Source: Lonicera japonica (Eukaryota > Streptophyta > Magnoliopsida > Dipsacales > Caprifoliaceae). Taken from it: a DNA stretch of 64,000 bases. A program made the position numbers and the translations under genes. A model generated the notes under the pieces. That model was not told where the DNA came from. It did not search any database and saw only the letters and a program-made list of their open reading frames with translations. The DNA lies in assembly GCA_021464415.1 (NCBI GenBank), contig CM038467.1, positions 29,195,248 through 29,259,247 on the forward strand, given 5' to 3'. Every line of letters begins with the position of its first letter. The first letter of the stretch is position 1. Shown piece by piece: positions 32,791 to 43,663 of this stretch.

Positions 32791-34074
32791 GTTTTGTCAC
32801 ATGCATTGGATTTCCTTGGTATTCGGTTTTACATTGGAATTTAATTGACTATTTCTTCAGCATATATTTGAAGCCTGTTCTTCATTATAAAGTTAGCTTA
32901 TCCGGTTTTGATTCATTTTTGCTATATGGAAAAGCCAAAGACAACAAGACTTCATATACTTGATTGATCTTTTCTAGTGAGATCAAAAAGAGCTTACTTT
33001 CAACTCAAGTTGATCGATTAGCTTTAGTTTTCTCAATCAAATCCACTTGAAGTTCTTCACACTAGATAAGTTGACAAAAGGGATGGATCCTTGTGCTTAT
33101 CTTCTATTATTACTCCCTCGCTCCAAATTAAGATCGATATTTCACTATTCTTTTGCAAGGTGTTCATATTAAGGCTCTGATTATGTTTTTGGGCATAATG
33201 ATGCACCAAATTTCAGGATATTCGAGTAGATTATTGACTGCGTTAAACTAATGTATATTTCAATATGTGTGAAAGTCAAGTTATACTCTTAGTTTAGGAT
33301 TAATTTAGGAAGGAAGAGGTCTAATATTCGTTAAATAAGTGAGAATTGAAAGTAAAATAAAGTCATGAACAATGAAAATTGTTCATAATTTTGTCGAAAC
33401 TGTTCAATGGCTAACAGGCACAGGATTATTACGTTCATCACACCTTCAATTATATTTTCACGGAAGGCCATTAAAAGCTTAAAAGTGTTTTTTAAATTTG
33501 AAATTCAACCATAAATGAGCGTGCTTAAAAAAAGTGGAAAATATATATAAAAAAAAAAAATCAAGGGCAAATGGATTTTCATGAAAATGAGATTATTTAA
33601 GCCAAAGGGAACTTTGTAGCATGAAAAATGAATTCCTTTGAAAATTATTGCAAGCAAAAATACTAAAACATGCGTCACACACGATGTTGTGCAATATTAT
33701 ACATGGTAACTCTTGTTGTTTTCTAGACTTTAAAACATTTAGGGCTGTGTGTTCGTGTTTGGTCAAACATCATTCTTTTTCATACCTTACGCTATAGGTT
33801 TGAATCCTAGATTTAGTAACATTCTATATTCTTAGTAGCCGGACCAAAATTCTCAATGTGTTCAATGTAGATTGTGAGGTGTACTATGTTGGACGGAATT
33901 AAGAGTTCTACCAATTTAAGTTGCACGTCTTTTGAAGATGCACTAATATCATCATAGTCAATAGGAAGAACGAAACACCACATACTCCTTGTTTTTACAT
34001 AGCATATGGTATTTGAAAGCTCTGTTTAATAACAATAAAAAATATTATAAGAAAAATTACAAATTTTAGTGAAA
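32791..34074. other. gene-free interval
   Basis: AT-rich, without a supportable gene. TACTCCCTCGCTCC near 33113 resembles a Stowaway terminus but no partner end was found. Confidence 0.4.
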
Positions 34075-34330
34075 AGTTGGAACATAAATTTAAGGATGTG
34101 GTAACATACCCTCCATCTCATGCTCATTTTTGCGAGTACATGTCCTCATTATTTTTTATGTTTTTTTGGAAAAATAAAATAAAATTCTTCACCACAACAG
34201 CTAGCACCACCCAAAGAATTTTTTTTCTATGAAAGAAGTTAAAACAATCTCATGACATCTCTAACTTATTTTTCAATTTTTATCACAAAAATACATTATA
34301 TATTTTTTTTTACTATTTTTCATCTTATTA
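34075..34330. repeat. degraded relative of the 9645 MITE
   Basis: Shares with 9645-9952 the tracts CCATCTCATGCTCATTTTTG, GAGTACATGTCCTC, the CACCA...CCCAAAGAATTTT region and CATCTCTAACTTATTTTTCA. Its terminal GTTTGATAGCAA sequences are lost. Confidence 0.55.
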
Positions 34331-36658
34331 TTAAAAGATGTGAAAAGGTAAAAACTGTTACATATTAATTGATACTCGTCGTCACCATCCGTTTTGTATA
34401 TTCACACTCTGAATCCACTCCAATGAGATGTTTTAAGTACATGCAGGAAGAAAGTTCTTGTTTCCATGTGGAATGGTAGTACGTAAAATAGTCGCTTGTA
34501 AGATCACCTCCTGAGAGGAGAAAGAATGCAAAGGATTCAGTACGTACTCATGCAAAAGAAGGGAATATAAGGCCAAGTAGATGAACTACTTGCTGGAAAC
34601 TCTTGGGAGTCTGGATTAATTGGAGGCTGAAAAATCAAGAAATGATGTCCATTTTACAAACTTGTTAACGTTAGTTGATACACATTTATTTTCGATTTTT
34701 AAAATTTTAGATGACCATTTTACTTACTTTTAGATTGAATTTTTTAATAAAATTTTGCGAATACAATTTAGAAATTATAGATATCTTCTTCACAAAATTT
34801 CATAAAAAAATTAATTTACTGGAAATCGAAGTGGCAACCTTATACCACTGGACCAAGAGGTTTGGTTGTTATAAGATCACTATAGCAATCGTTCTTTTAG
34901 TTTTAAGTGAAAATAAGGTAAAATATCTTGTCCGGCAATGTTTTTTCACAAAAAAATCAATGAATAATATTTTTTAGAAATAAAGGCTTGTTCATCAATT
35001 GTGTTTTAAAATAAGGGCTTTGACCGAGTGCAAACTTAAATTTGCAATAAAAAAAATAATGCAAATTTGTTTTGCATGATGCATGTGTTTATTTTTTTTT
35101 AATAATTATATTCTTATATTTCATTCATAAAACTGTAAAACAACATCAAATAAACACAAATACATAGTAATGGTTTAAAAAATATGGAGTGCAGACTTAA
35201 TTTTGCATAATTCCGAAAAAACTATTATGTGCATTTTATGCAAAGTTAAGTTTGCACTCTTTTTAAAATTTGGTCAAATATAGGCTCTTAATTTACAAAA
35301 ATATTATCCACCTATTCTTTTGTAAAAAGTTTTTTCATACAAACTTTATTTTTTAATATCCCGTATTTTTAATTTATGTGCAAAATTCTTAGCGGTGGTT
35401 GAAGTTGCTCTCCGTGCATTTCTCTCTTCAGTTGATTTAATGACGCGTCAATACCGCAAGAAATATTTATTTTCACCCAATTCAATTGTAGAGTAATAAG
35501 TTGAAGATCCGTTAGTTTCGACGTCCAATAATTTAGTAGAGAAAATTTATATTAATCACGTTTATTAATTATATTATACATTATAGTCAGTAACAGATCT
35601 AGAATATTGAATTTGTAAGGTCAAAAATAAGCACATTTTTTTAACATAAAATTAAGTAATTAACATTAATGAAAATTTAAAATAAACTAACCGAGAAATA
35701 CCACAATTATTGCATGTTGTTTTTTTCATATTTTTATACCGGTAAATGCCGTTATATACAGGATTAGAATTTGTATTCATATGTTTAATCTCAAAGATTA
35801 TAAATTTTACTTAGAGAAAAATATTTTAAAAAGGCCAATAAAGTTTAGCGTGATTGTATATATTAAAATAATAATATCCCTATTTAAATTTTCAAAAAGA
35901 AGTACACGCAAATTTTCAAAAATTTGGGGAGCTGAGCGCCCGCAACACCTCCATACACCATTGATTATAGTTGTTCATTTGAATTTTCATTTTTATTATA
36001 GTGCGTGTATATTGCAGCTGTTCACTAAGATTTTATGCTATATATATATAAACGACCCTAATAAAGTATGAACTCGATTATCAAGCAAAATATACGTTGG
36101 TCATGAGACCAGTTCAAATTTCCGTCTATTTAGCTTTAATAATTAGTTCTAAAATGGCAATTGTAAATTAGTGTTTGATAAAATTAAAATTTTTGATTTA
36201 CCATCAAGATGTGGGGTTTTATGTAGTGACTCTCCCTACTTATATATCTATGTTGACTTCTATAAATTTTTCACATAAAATCAATTATTTGAACCGATCA
36301 TTCTCATTTCTCACCGTATTCTTTAACTAATGTTTCACATATGCCTACCTGGGTAATGTCTAGTTCAAGTTGGTTCTCGTTTGCTGCTCTCTCTTGAACA
36401 TCTTTGATTTCCATGTAACTTAAACTTGGGTTTGCTCCATTGGATTTCTTTGTTTAAATTGTTACACTGTTAGCACAAGATAATTTTATTTTTTATTTCT
36501 GTTAAAAATTAGTCAATTCTGTTGCTACGTGTCCCTTTCATAAGCACTTTTTAATCTATATTATAGTTCCTGTTAAAAAAATTAGTCAAGTGTTACAGTT
36601 TATTATAATGGAATATGTGTAGTTTCGCGAATGTGGATATGATATTTTGGGAAGATAA
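34331..36658. other. gene-free interval
   Basis: AT-rich, without a supportable gene. A patch near 34690-34815 shares words with the Mutator-like MITE family (TTTTTAATAAAATTTTG, TTTCATAAAAAAATT). Near 36340-36440 it shares CTCTTGAACATCTTTGATT with the region after the F-box fragment at 32750, a probable F-box 3'-flank relic. Confidence 0.4.
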
Positions 36659-36890
36659 CATAGATTTATTTATCATGTATTCGATTACTTTCTGGCCTCT
36701 TTAAGCTATAACTCGATCCTTACAGAATACTTGGAAGCCACTACTGTCTGTCAATTCTCTCCACTTTATTTTGCAATGCAAGAACTGTGTTATTTCTTTT
36801 TATTTTAAGCACAGTTCTATTATTCTTCAAAATTCCTTTTCTTATTCGATCGAAATCGAAGACCTATTAAGCACCAAAATGACTTAATCC
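36659..36890. repeat. 232-bp host flank, left copy
   Basis: Begins CATAGATTTATTTATC and ends GACTTAATCC directly against the copia LTR. An identical stretch with one T/C difference lies on the other side of the element at 42024-42255. The copy ends in the 5-mer AATCC, which looks like the original target duplication. Confidence 0.9.
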
Positions 36891-37318
36891 TGTTGCGCCA
36901 AACCGCTCACAACCGAGCACGACGCAACGGGGAGGGATCTCACAAGCTCACTTGGTATACCCGAAAGAAGAACCGACACAAAAAAGCACACCCACAATAG
37001 AGAAATAGGAAATAAAGCAACAATCGCACAAAACAAGGTTTTACCGTGGTGTCGGCGTAAAAGCCACTAATCCACACAGACGATAGCTTCTATTGATAAT
37101 TGGAACAAAGAGATGATTACAAGCACACAAAGAAAAATCTCACTTTTTAGCTCTCAAGTCTCTCTAGGCAAAATTACAAGCTTATAGCACAAATGAGCCA
37201 AAAATTCACTTAATAGGCAAAATGCCTGGGACCATGATCGATCATGGGCACCCCATGATCGATCATGGGGTCCTCTGCCATAATTTCCACTTTCACCAAA
37301 AATGTGAGCCAAAACTCA
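36891..37318 (-). repeat. copia 3' LTR (428 bp)
   Basis: Read on the minus strand it starts TGAGTTTTGGC and ends GGCGCAACA. It includes two copies of the palindrome CATGATCGATCATG near its start (about 37229-37268). Its inner edge abuts the polypurine tract. Confidence 0.92.
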
Positions 37319-37334
37319 CAAATCTCCACCTTGG
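37319..37334 (-). other. copia polypurine tract
   Basis: The minus strand reads CCAAGGTGGAGATTTG immediately before the TGAG of the 3' LTR, the expected position of the plus-strand DNA primer. Confidence 0.75.
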
Positions 37335-37450
37335 CGAACCATGCAGCGATCCCATCCAGCAAATTGCACACCTCACTCCCATTGTTCCTCCATCAATACT
37401 GCTATAGCATCACACCTGGCCCCGAAGAGCCTCCACCCCCGAACGGGGCC

Positions 37451-39733
37451 TCAACACCGAAGAATGTTAACCAAAGTCGAGCAATGCTCAAACTTGGTTG
37501 TCGGTACCACCTTCGTCATCATATCTGCGGGATTATCCTTGGTGCCAATTTTCTTCAAAATTACTTCACCACTCTCGATAATCTCCCGTATAAAATGAAA
37601 CCGAACATCGATGTGCTTCGTCCGTCCGTGATGAACTTGGTTCTTAGCCAAATGAATAGCGCTTTGGCTATCACAATGTACATCGACATTCTCCTGAACC
37701 ATCCCCAGATCACCTATCAAACCCCGAAGCCACAATGTTTCCTTGACTGCCTCTGTTGCTGCAATGTACTCTGCTTCCGTAGTAGACAACGCCACTACAC
37801 CTTGCAACATCGACCTCCAGCTAATCGGACCACCACTAAATGTGAAAACATACCCCGTGGTCGATCGTCGCTTGTCAAGATCCCCAGCATAGTCCGAATC
37901 AACATACCCGCAAATAATAGACCCCTAGGTTCTCTGGTACACCAACCCCTTATTCTTCGTCCCTTGTAGATACCGCAAAATCCACTTAACAGCACTCCAA
38001 TGCTGTTTTCCCGGATTGGCCATAAATCTACTAACAATGCTCACTGCCTGAGCAATATCCGGTCGAGTACACACCATGGCATACATCAAGCTTCCTACTG
38101 CACTAGCATACGGAACTTGAGCCATATACTCCACCTCTTCATCTGTTTCTGGAGCCATAGTTGCCGAGAGCTTGAAGTGCGGAGCCAATGGGACACTCAC
38201 AGGTTTTGAGTCCTGCATCCCAAACCGGACTACCACTTTTTCTAGATATTGCCTCTGAGTGAGGCACAATCTTCCCTTCTTTCTCTCCCTTACTATCTCC
38301 ATTCCCAGAATCTTCTTAGCTCCACCCAAGTCCTTCATCTCAAACTCGAGACTCAACTGAGCCTTCACCGTGTTGATATCAGACATACTCGATGAACAAA
38401 TAAGCATATCATCAACATATAAGAGTAAGTAAATAAACGAATCCCCCTTGAGTTTCTTGAAATAAACGCAATGATCAAAATCATTCCGCTTGAATTTCTG
38501 AGCCATCATGAATGTGTCAAACTTCTTGTACCATTGTCTAGGTGATTGCTTCAACCCATACAAGGACTTCTTCAGTTTACAAACACACTCCTCCTTGTCA
38601 ACAACCTTGAACCCCTCCGGTTGAGATATATAAATCTCCTCCTCTAGATCCCCATGCAAAAACGCCGTCTTGACGTCGAGTTGTTCAAGCTCTAAGTCAA
38701 ACTGCGATACCATAGCTAATAGCACTCTAATGGAAGTGTGTTTTACTACCGGAGAGAAGACTTCATTATAATCCACCCCTTCCCTCTGTGCAAATCCCTT
38801 AGCTACCAATATTGCTTTATACCGAACATCCGAATCTAGAACCCCATCTTTCTTGGCAAACACCCATTTGCACCCAATTGACTTTTTCCCCTTTGGCAAC
38901 TTGCAAAGATCCCAGGTTTTATTCTTGTGAAGAGAATCCATCTCTTCACCCATGGCCGCCTTCCATTCATCACAATGACTATCCGCCACTGTTTCCCGAT
39001 AAGAAGTCGGTTCATCACCATAAACCACCAATGCATATGCCACACTATCTTCATAGCCAAATCGTTGCGATGCTCGTCGAGCTCTCGGCTCCCTTCCTCT
39101 CGCCAAAGACGGTACCTCTCGTTGTTGTTGACTAGACCCCTCAATAAGAATCTCCCCATTCTCCGAATCACTATCGGAAGAATCAACCGGATTAGTCACT
39201 TCCGATTGCACCGGAATAGTCACCACCGGCGTAGTAACTTCCGTTTGCACCACTCCACTCTTCTCACTCTCATCGAGTGTCTTCACATTTTCTCCCGTAG
39301 GCATCTTGAGCAAAGACGCCTCATCAAATGTAACATCTCTGCTAATGATCATTTTCTTGTCTTGAAGACACCATAACTTGTATCCCTTGACTCCAATTCT
39401 TGAACCCATAAAGATCGCCTTTCGGGCTCTTGGATCAATCTTATCTTCACGGACGTGATAATAAGCAGGACACCCAAATATGTGCAATGAATCGTAACTT
39501 GCATGAGATCCTGTCCAAACCTCCATAGGAGTTTTGTAATCGACCCCTGAAGATGGCAAAACGTTCACGATGTAGCTCGCATAAGATAAGGCCTCCGCCC
39601 AATACTGTTTCCCCAAATTTGCATTTGACAGCATACACCTCACTTTTTCAAGTAAGGTACGGTTCATCCTTTCAGCTACTCCGTTTTGCTGTGGTATACC
39701 TCTAACCGTGAAATGGCGAACAATTCCCTCATT
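37451..39733 (-). pseudogene. copia reverse transcriptase and RNase H region
   Basis: Encodes the integrase C-terminal part (with the GVAERMNRT-like motif at its start), reverse transcriptase with LLLYVDDMLIC, and RNase H up to a natural stop at 37451-37453. A TAG at 37925-37927 falls between the reverse transcriptase and the core of RNase H in the same frame. Its upstream limit is the in-frame TAA at 39734-39736. The product would be a truncated enzyme lacking RNase H. Confidence 0.9.
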
Positions 39734-40330
39734 TTAGCAATACTGCTTAAACGGATCACTAGTGTACTCTCCGCCGTTATCGGATCTAAGCACCTTGATC
39801 TTCCTGCCAAGCTGATTTTCGACCATTTTCTTTCACCTTAGAAACACCCCAAAGACCTCGTCTTTGTGCTTCATGAGATATACCCAAATTCTCCTAGAGA
39901 AATCATCTACAAATGTAACAAAGTAATGATTTCCTCCTAAGGATTTCGTCTTGGAAGGTCCCCAGACATCCGTGTGTATGTAGTCAAGCAACCCCTTCGT
40001 GCAATGAATAGCCATCCCAAACTTTACCCGTGTTTGCTTCCCGAGCACACAATGCTCACAAAACTCTAGCTTGCAGCTCTTCGCACCCTTGAGCAAACCT
40101 TGTTTACATAACACCGTCATCGCCTTCTCCCCGGCATGTCCCAATCTCATGTGCCATAATTTCGTCGAATCCGAACTTGTACTTGCTCCACCAGCTTCCG
40201 TAGAAACTGAAACGCTGCCCGTCACCGTACTACCTTGAAGGAAATAGAGATTACCCTCTTTCTTTCCCTTCATCAACACTAAGGCACCGAAGTAACCTTT
40301 AGCATTCCATTCTCGAGCACAATCTTGCAC
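39734..40330 (-). pseudogene. copia integrase region, broken
   Basis: Holds the GAG-pre-integrase zinc finger (WHMRLGHAG...C..C) and the first part of the integrase core (DYIHTDVWGPSKTKSLGG, FVTFVDDFSRR). A TGA at 39833-39835 and a TAA at 39734-39736 interrupt the same frame, in places where the family has sense codons. It is also out of frame with gag-protease; the shift is near 40295. I report the breaks only. Confidence 0.88.
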
Positions 40331-41451
40331 CCGTTGGAATCTAAAGAACCCAAAGAAATCAAATTCTTCTTCAGATCCGGGATGTACCTAACTTCATTCA
40401 AAGTTCTGATTGCTCCATCATGTAGCTTCAACTTGATCGTTCCAATACCCTCCGTCCTACAAACGTGATCATTGCCCATCAAAACCGTTCCTCCATTCAC
40501 CTTCGTCAAGGTATGGAAAAGGTCCTTGTTTGGACACATGTGGTACGAACAACCCGAGTCTAGAATCCACTCGTCCGTTGAGCTTTCCCTAGGAGTAACC
40601 ACTAACATACTCTCGAAATTATCATCCCCTGAAGTAACAGAATTCGCGGTATCGTCCGCATTCTTCTTCTTCACTTTGTCTACCCAAGCGTTAGGACAAT
40701 TCTTTTTCATATGCCCTTTCCTTTTGCACTTGTAACATTCCATGTTATCCAAGTACTTAGTACGTGACTTGGACCGAGAGTTATTGTGCTTTGCTTGTTT
40801 CCGATCATCTGTCCTTCCCCGCGTCACCAACGCATCGGACGATGTACTACATTTCTCCCTCTGTCTCTGCTCATTACCAAGCAGTGCCGAAGAAACGTCC
40901 TCATATTTCACTGAATCCTTACCATATAACAAAGTGGTGCTCAAATGGTCGTAGGATTCCGGAAGTGAATTGAGCAACAAGATAGCCTTATCCTCACCTT
41001 TCATGTCCTCATTCAAGTTTAACAAATCAGAAATCATCTTGTTAAACTCATCGACATGCTCACTCATTGATATACCTCTAGCATATTCAAACCAGAACAA
41101 CTTCTTTTTGAGATAGAGACGATTCTCTATACTCTTCATCATGTACTTCTCTTCCAGTATCCTCCATATGCTAGCCGCGGATTTCTCACGCATAACGTAG
41201 TATATCACATTTTGAGCTAGATGCAACCGGATAGTGCTACAAGCCTTCAAATCATACTCTTCCCATTCAACATCTGTCATCGTCGTGGGCTTAGCTGCCA
41301 CACCCAACAATGCCTTATGCAACTCCTGTTGGATCAAGACATCGCGCATTTGGCATTGCCACATGCCGAAATTGACCAACTTTCCGTCGAATTTCTCTAC
41401 GTCAAACTTTATCGCTGACACCTTTGAGGTCTTAGAAGTAGTCATCTTCAA
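40279..41451 (-). CDS. copia gag and protease, 390 codons
   Basis: An intact open frame. Gag capsid-like region (residues about 10-200), CCHC zinc knuckle CYKCKRKGHMKKNC (239-252) that binds RNA, then the aspartic protease active site WILDSGCSYH (Asp298-Ser-Gly). The frame then slips near 40295 into a stop, so pol is not fused to it. This part alone could still make virus-like particles, but that is inference. Confidence 0.88.
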   Translation of the reverse strand: MKMTTSKTSKVSAIKFDVEKFDGKLVNFGMWQCQMRDVLIQQELHKALLGVAAKPTTMTDVEWEEYDLKACSTIRLHLAQNVIYYVMREKSAASIWRILEEKYMMKSIENRLYLKKKLFWFEYARGISMSEHVDEFNKMISDLLNLNEDMKGEDKAILLLNSLPESYDHLSTTLLYGKDSVKYEDVSSALLGNEQRQREKCSTSSDALVTRGRTDDRKQAKHNNSRSKSRTKYLDNMECYKCKRKGHMKKNCPNAWVDKVKKKNADDTANSVTSGDDNFESMLVVTPRESSTDEWILDSGCSYHMCPNKDLFHTLTKVNGGTVLMGNDHVCRTEGIGTIKLKLHDGAIRTLNEVRYIPDLKKNLISLGSLDSNGCKIVLENGMLKVTSVP

Positions 41452-41563
41452 TCACCAATGGACTTGACAAACCAACAACGAGACAAAGATTGAAAAATCT
41501 CACTTAAGAATTTTATCAAACACTTGGCGTGCGACACAAATCCCACCTTTATCGTTTTAGCCT

Positions 41564-41574
41564 CTGATACCAAT
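41564..41574 (-). other. copia primer-binding site
   Basis: The minus strand reads TTGGTATCAGAG right after the 5' LTR end, complementary to the 3' end of initiator methionine tRNA, the usual primer of Ty1-copia elements. The leader to gag runs from here to 41452. Confidence 0.85.
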
Positions 41575-42001
41575 TGTTGCGCCAAACCGCTCACAACCGA
41601 GCACGACGCAACGGGGAGTTATCTCACAAGCTCACTTGGTATACCCGAAAGAAGAACCGACACAAAAAAGCACACCCACAATAGAGAAATAGGAAATAAA
41701 GCAACAATCGCACAAAACAAGGTTTTACCGTGGTGTCGGCGTAAAAGCCACTAATCCACACAGACGATAGCTTCTATTGATAATTGGAACAAAGAGATGA
41801 TTACAAGCACACAAAGAAAAATCTCACTTTTTAGCTCTCAAGTCTCTCTAGGCAAAATTACAAGCTTATAACACAAATGAGCCAAAAATGCACTTAATAG
41901 GCAAAATGCCTGAGACCATGATCGATCATGGGCACCCCATGATCGATCATGGGGTCCTCTGCCATAATTTCCACTTTCACCAAAAATGTGAGCCAAAACT
42001 C
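41575..42001 (-). repeat. copia 5' LTR with altered outer end
   Basis: Matches the 3' LTR from GGCGCAACA outward but loses its terminal base. At 42002-42026 the sequence continues with 25 nt that copy the LTR's own interior (identical to 41916-41940, a CATGATCGATCATG palindrome plus GGGCACCCCAT) and then joins host DNA. So the promoter-proximal U3 end is rearranged. Confidence 0.9.
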
Positions 42002-42023
42002 CCATGATCGATCATGGGCACCC

Positions 42024-42255
42024 CATAGATTTATTTATCATGTATTCGATTACTTTCTGGCCTCTTTAAGCTATAACTCGATCCTTACAGAATACTTGGA
42101 AGCCACTACTGTCTGTCAATTCTCTCCACTTTATTTTGCAATGCAAGAACTGTGTTATTTCTTTTTATTTTAAGCACAGTTCCATTATTCTTCAAAATTC
42201 CTTTTCTTATTCGATCGAAATCGAAGACCTATTAAGCACCAAAATGACTTAATCC
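42024..42255. repeat. 232-bp host flank, right copy
   Basis: A direct repeat of 36659-36890 with one mismatch (C for T in ACAGTTCCATT). It shares the microhomology CAT with the LTR-derived patch at the junction and ends in AATCC followed by unique host sequence CACCTAGCGG. Confidence 0.9.
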
Positions 42256-42639
42256 CACCTAGCGGGTTTGCAAAGAATAGAGAGAGAAAGCCAGAAAGGG
42301 TATAGATTAGAGTAGGTTGCAGTCAAGTCTTGTCTATGGCCGATTGAAGTCGTCTGGATGAGGATAGATGTACTTGACAAGATGAAGAACTGTGTACACA
42401 GTATATAACATATATACTTTCACTATCAAATAATGAACGTGATTTGCAGAAGTAATAGGTTATCAAAATTTCACTATTTACACATTTTACTCTCATTTTT
42501 TTTTTAAACCTTTAACTTTGAATTCAAAATAGAAGCGCACACATTACGTTCTCAAAAGAATACGTAAAGAGGAGGTATTTGGAAGTGTAGAGAGCACACC
42601 TTACTTTAGAAAAATAGATTAATGGTTAAAGAGGAGAGT
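42256..42639. other. gene-free interval right of the copia element
   Basis: AT-rich host sequence between the duplicated flank and the F-box fragment; nothing supportable. Confidence 0.4.
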
Positions 42640-42887
42640 AGAAACTGGAGGAGGAGCATGGACACAATTGGAGGACTTGGGCGTCTGCACATTGTTCTTG
42701 AGCCATAGTTATTCAGTTTCCGTACTCCCAACCGACCAAGTGAACTGCATAGCTGATCGATCATTGCATCTATGCACCACTTACAATTGCAGGTTGAGGA
42801 TCGACTGTTATCTAAATGTCTTCGATATGAAGAACAAAACAACTGACCACTATTCTTTAAGTAATCTTTCACGTACGCCTATCTGAT
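42640..42887 (+). pseudogene. F-box/DUF295 C-terminal fragment (sense strand)
   Basis: Reads WTQLEDLGVCTLFLSHSYSVSVLP then VNCIADRSLHL and YLNVFDMKNKTTDHYSL, matching the last third of DUF295 proteins (compare WGELDDLGDRALFLGDNYSISV in gene 2). No N-terminal part is present. It overlaps in homology with the fragment at 32405-32790, so these are two separate relics rather than one gene split by the retrotransposon. Confidence 0.6.
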
Positions 42888-43663
42888 TTTCAGGGCTCGT
42901 CTTGCGTAATGCCTAGTTTTGGGCTCGGTTTGGGTCTCCAAGACTAAAATGGAAACTTCACATTTTGGGCTGAAGAACAAGTCAGCATCAAAGACAAAAA
43001 TTGAGATAGCATTAACACTTCTATTCAGATATCATTAACACGAGTTTTATTACTTTATATGTATATATGATTCAATCATTAAACAGAGAGCTGAACTCAT
43101 ATCAGATCACCTTAAGAGAATCACTCTAAAACGGGGGTTCCTGTAATGAACACAATAATAACCGGAAGATATAAATAGTTGCTTCTTCGCGTATTTGGTC
43201 TTTTGCAAATGCTAGTATGAAGTCTCAGAGGCGCATAGAACAACCACCTGCCCCCAGTTCCTCTCTCTCTTAATAAAAAATGAAATATTAACAATTAAAA
43301 ACATCTGCAGCTATTCATGTCCTTATACACAAACAACGTAATGAAATTCTGTTGAAAACATTTGCTGGGATACTCTTAAGGGTTAACTGTTTTCTAATAA
43401 AAATGTATCTTTGAGGAGTAACTTTTTAGGAACAAAGTAACGTATTATATACATATATATGGTGTACCAACCACAGCACAACAATGGGAAAACAATTTTC
43501 AAGATATATACCAATATCTGCAAAACTTGGAACAAGGTAAAAAAACACAATCTAGTCTAGTCTTATTATCTAAAATCGAAGTGAAACTCTTTAAATACCT
43601 TCTCTACTCATCAGTCTTACATAGACTGGATTCAACAGTACGGACTACGACCAAAACTAAAGA
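42888..43663. other. 3' flank of F-box gene 2
   Basis: No gene. It includes the presumed 3' UTR of the minus-strand F-box gene 2, with CTCATCAGTCTTACA near 43605 shared with the gene 1 3' repeats, but here as a single copy. Confidence 0.45.

Larger units (their letters stand above)
36891..42001 (-). mobile_element. Ty1-copia LTR retrotransposon, defective
   Basis: A complete copia-order element on the minus strand: 5' LTR, primer-binding site, gag, protease, integrase, reverse transcriptase, RNase H, polypurine tract, 3' LTR. The two LTRs differ at five of about 427 positions with no indels, so insertion was recent. Yet the coding part has a frameshift and three premature stops and cannot make a full polyprotein. 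The integrase-before-RT order and the YVDDM motif define the superfamily; gag resembles the Tork/Tnt1-like group, but I am less sure of that. It lies between two F-box fragments without splitting either. Confidence 0.95.

Noticed and set aside
37222..39376. Plus-strand frames of 60-234 codons across the copia element
   Set aside because: They are antisense shadows of the retrotransposon polyprotein.
32405..42887. One F-box gene split by the copia insertion
   Set aside because: The two fragments overlap in homology (both include the W-T-x-LE-LG region), and the 232-bp target flank is not F-box coding sequence.
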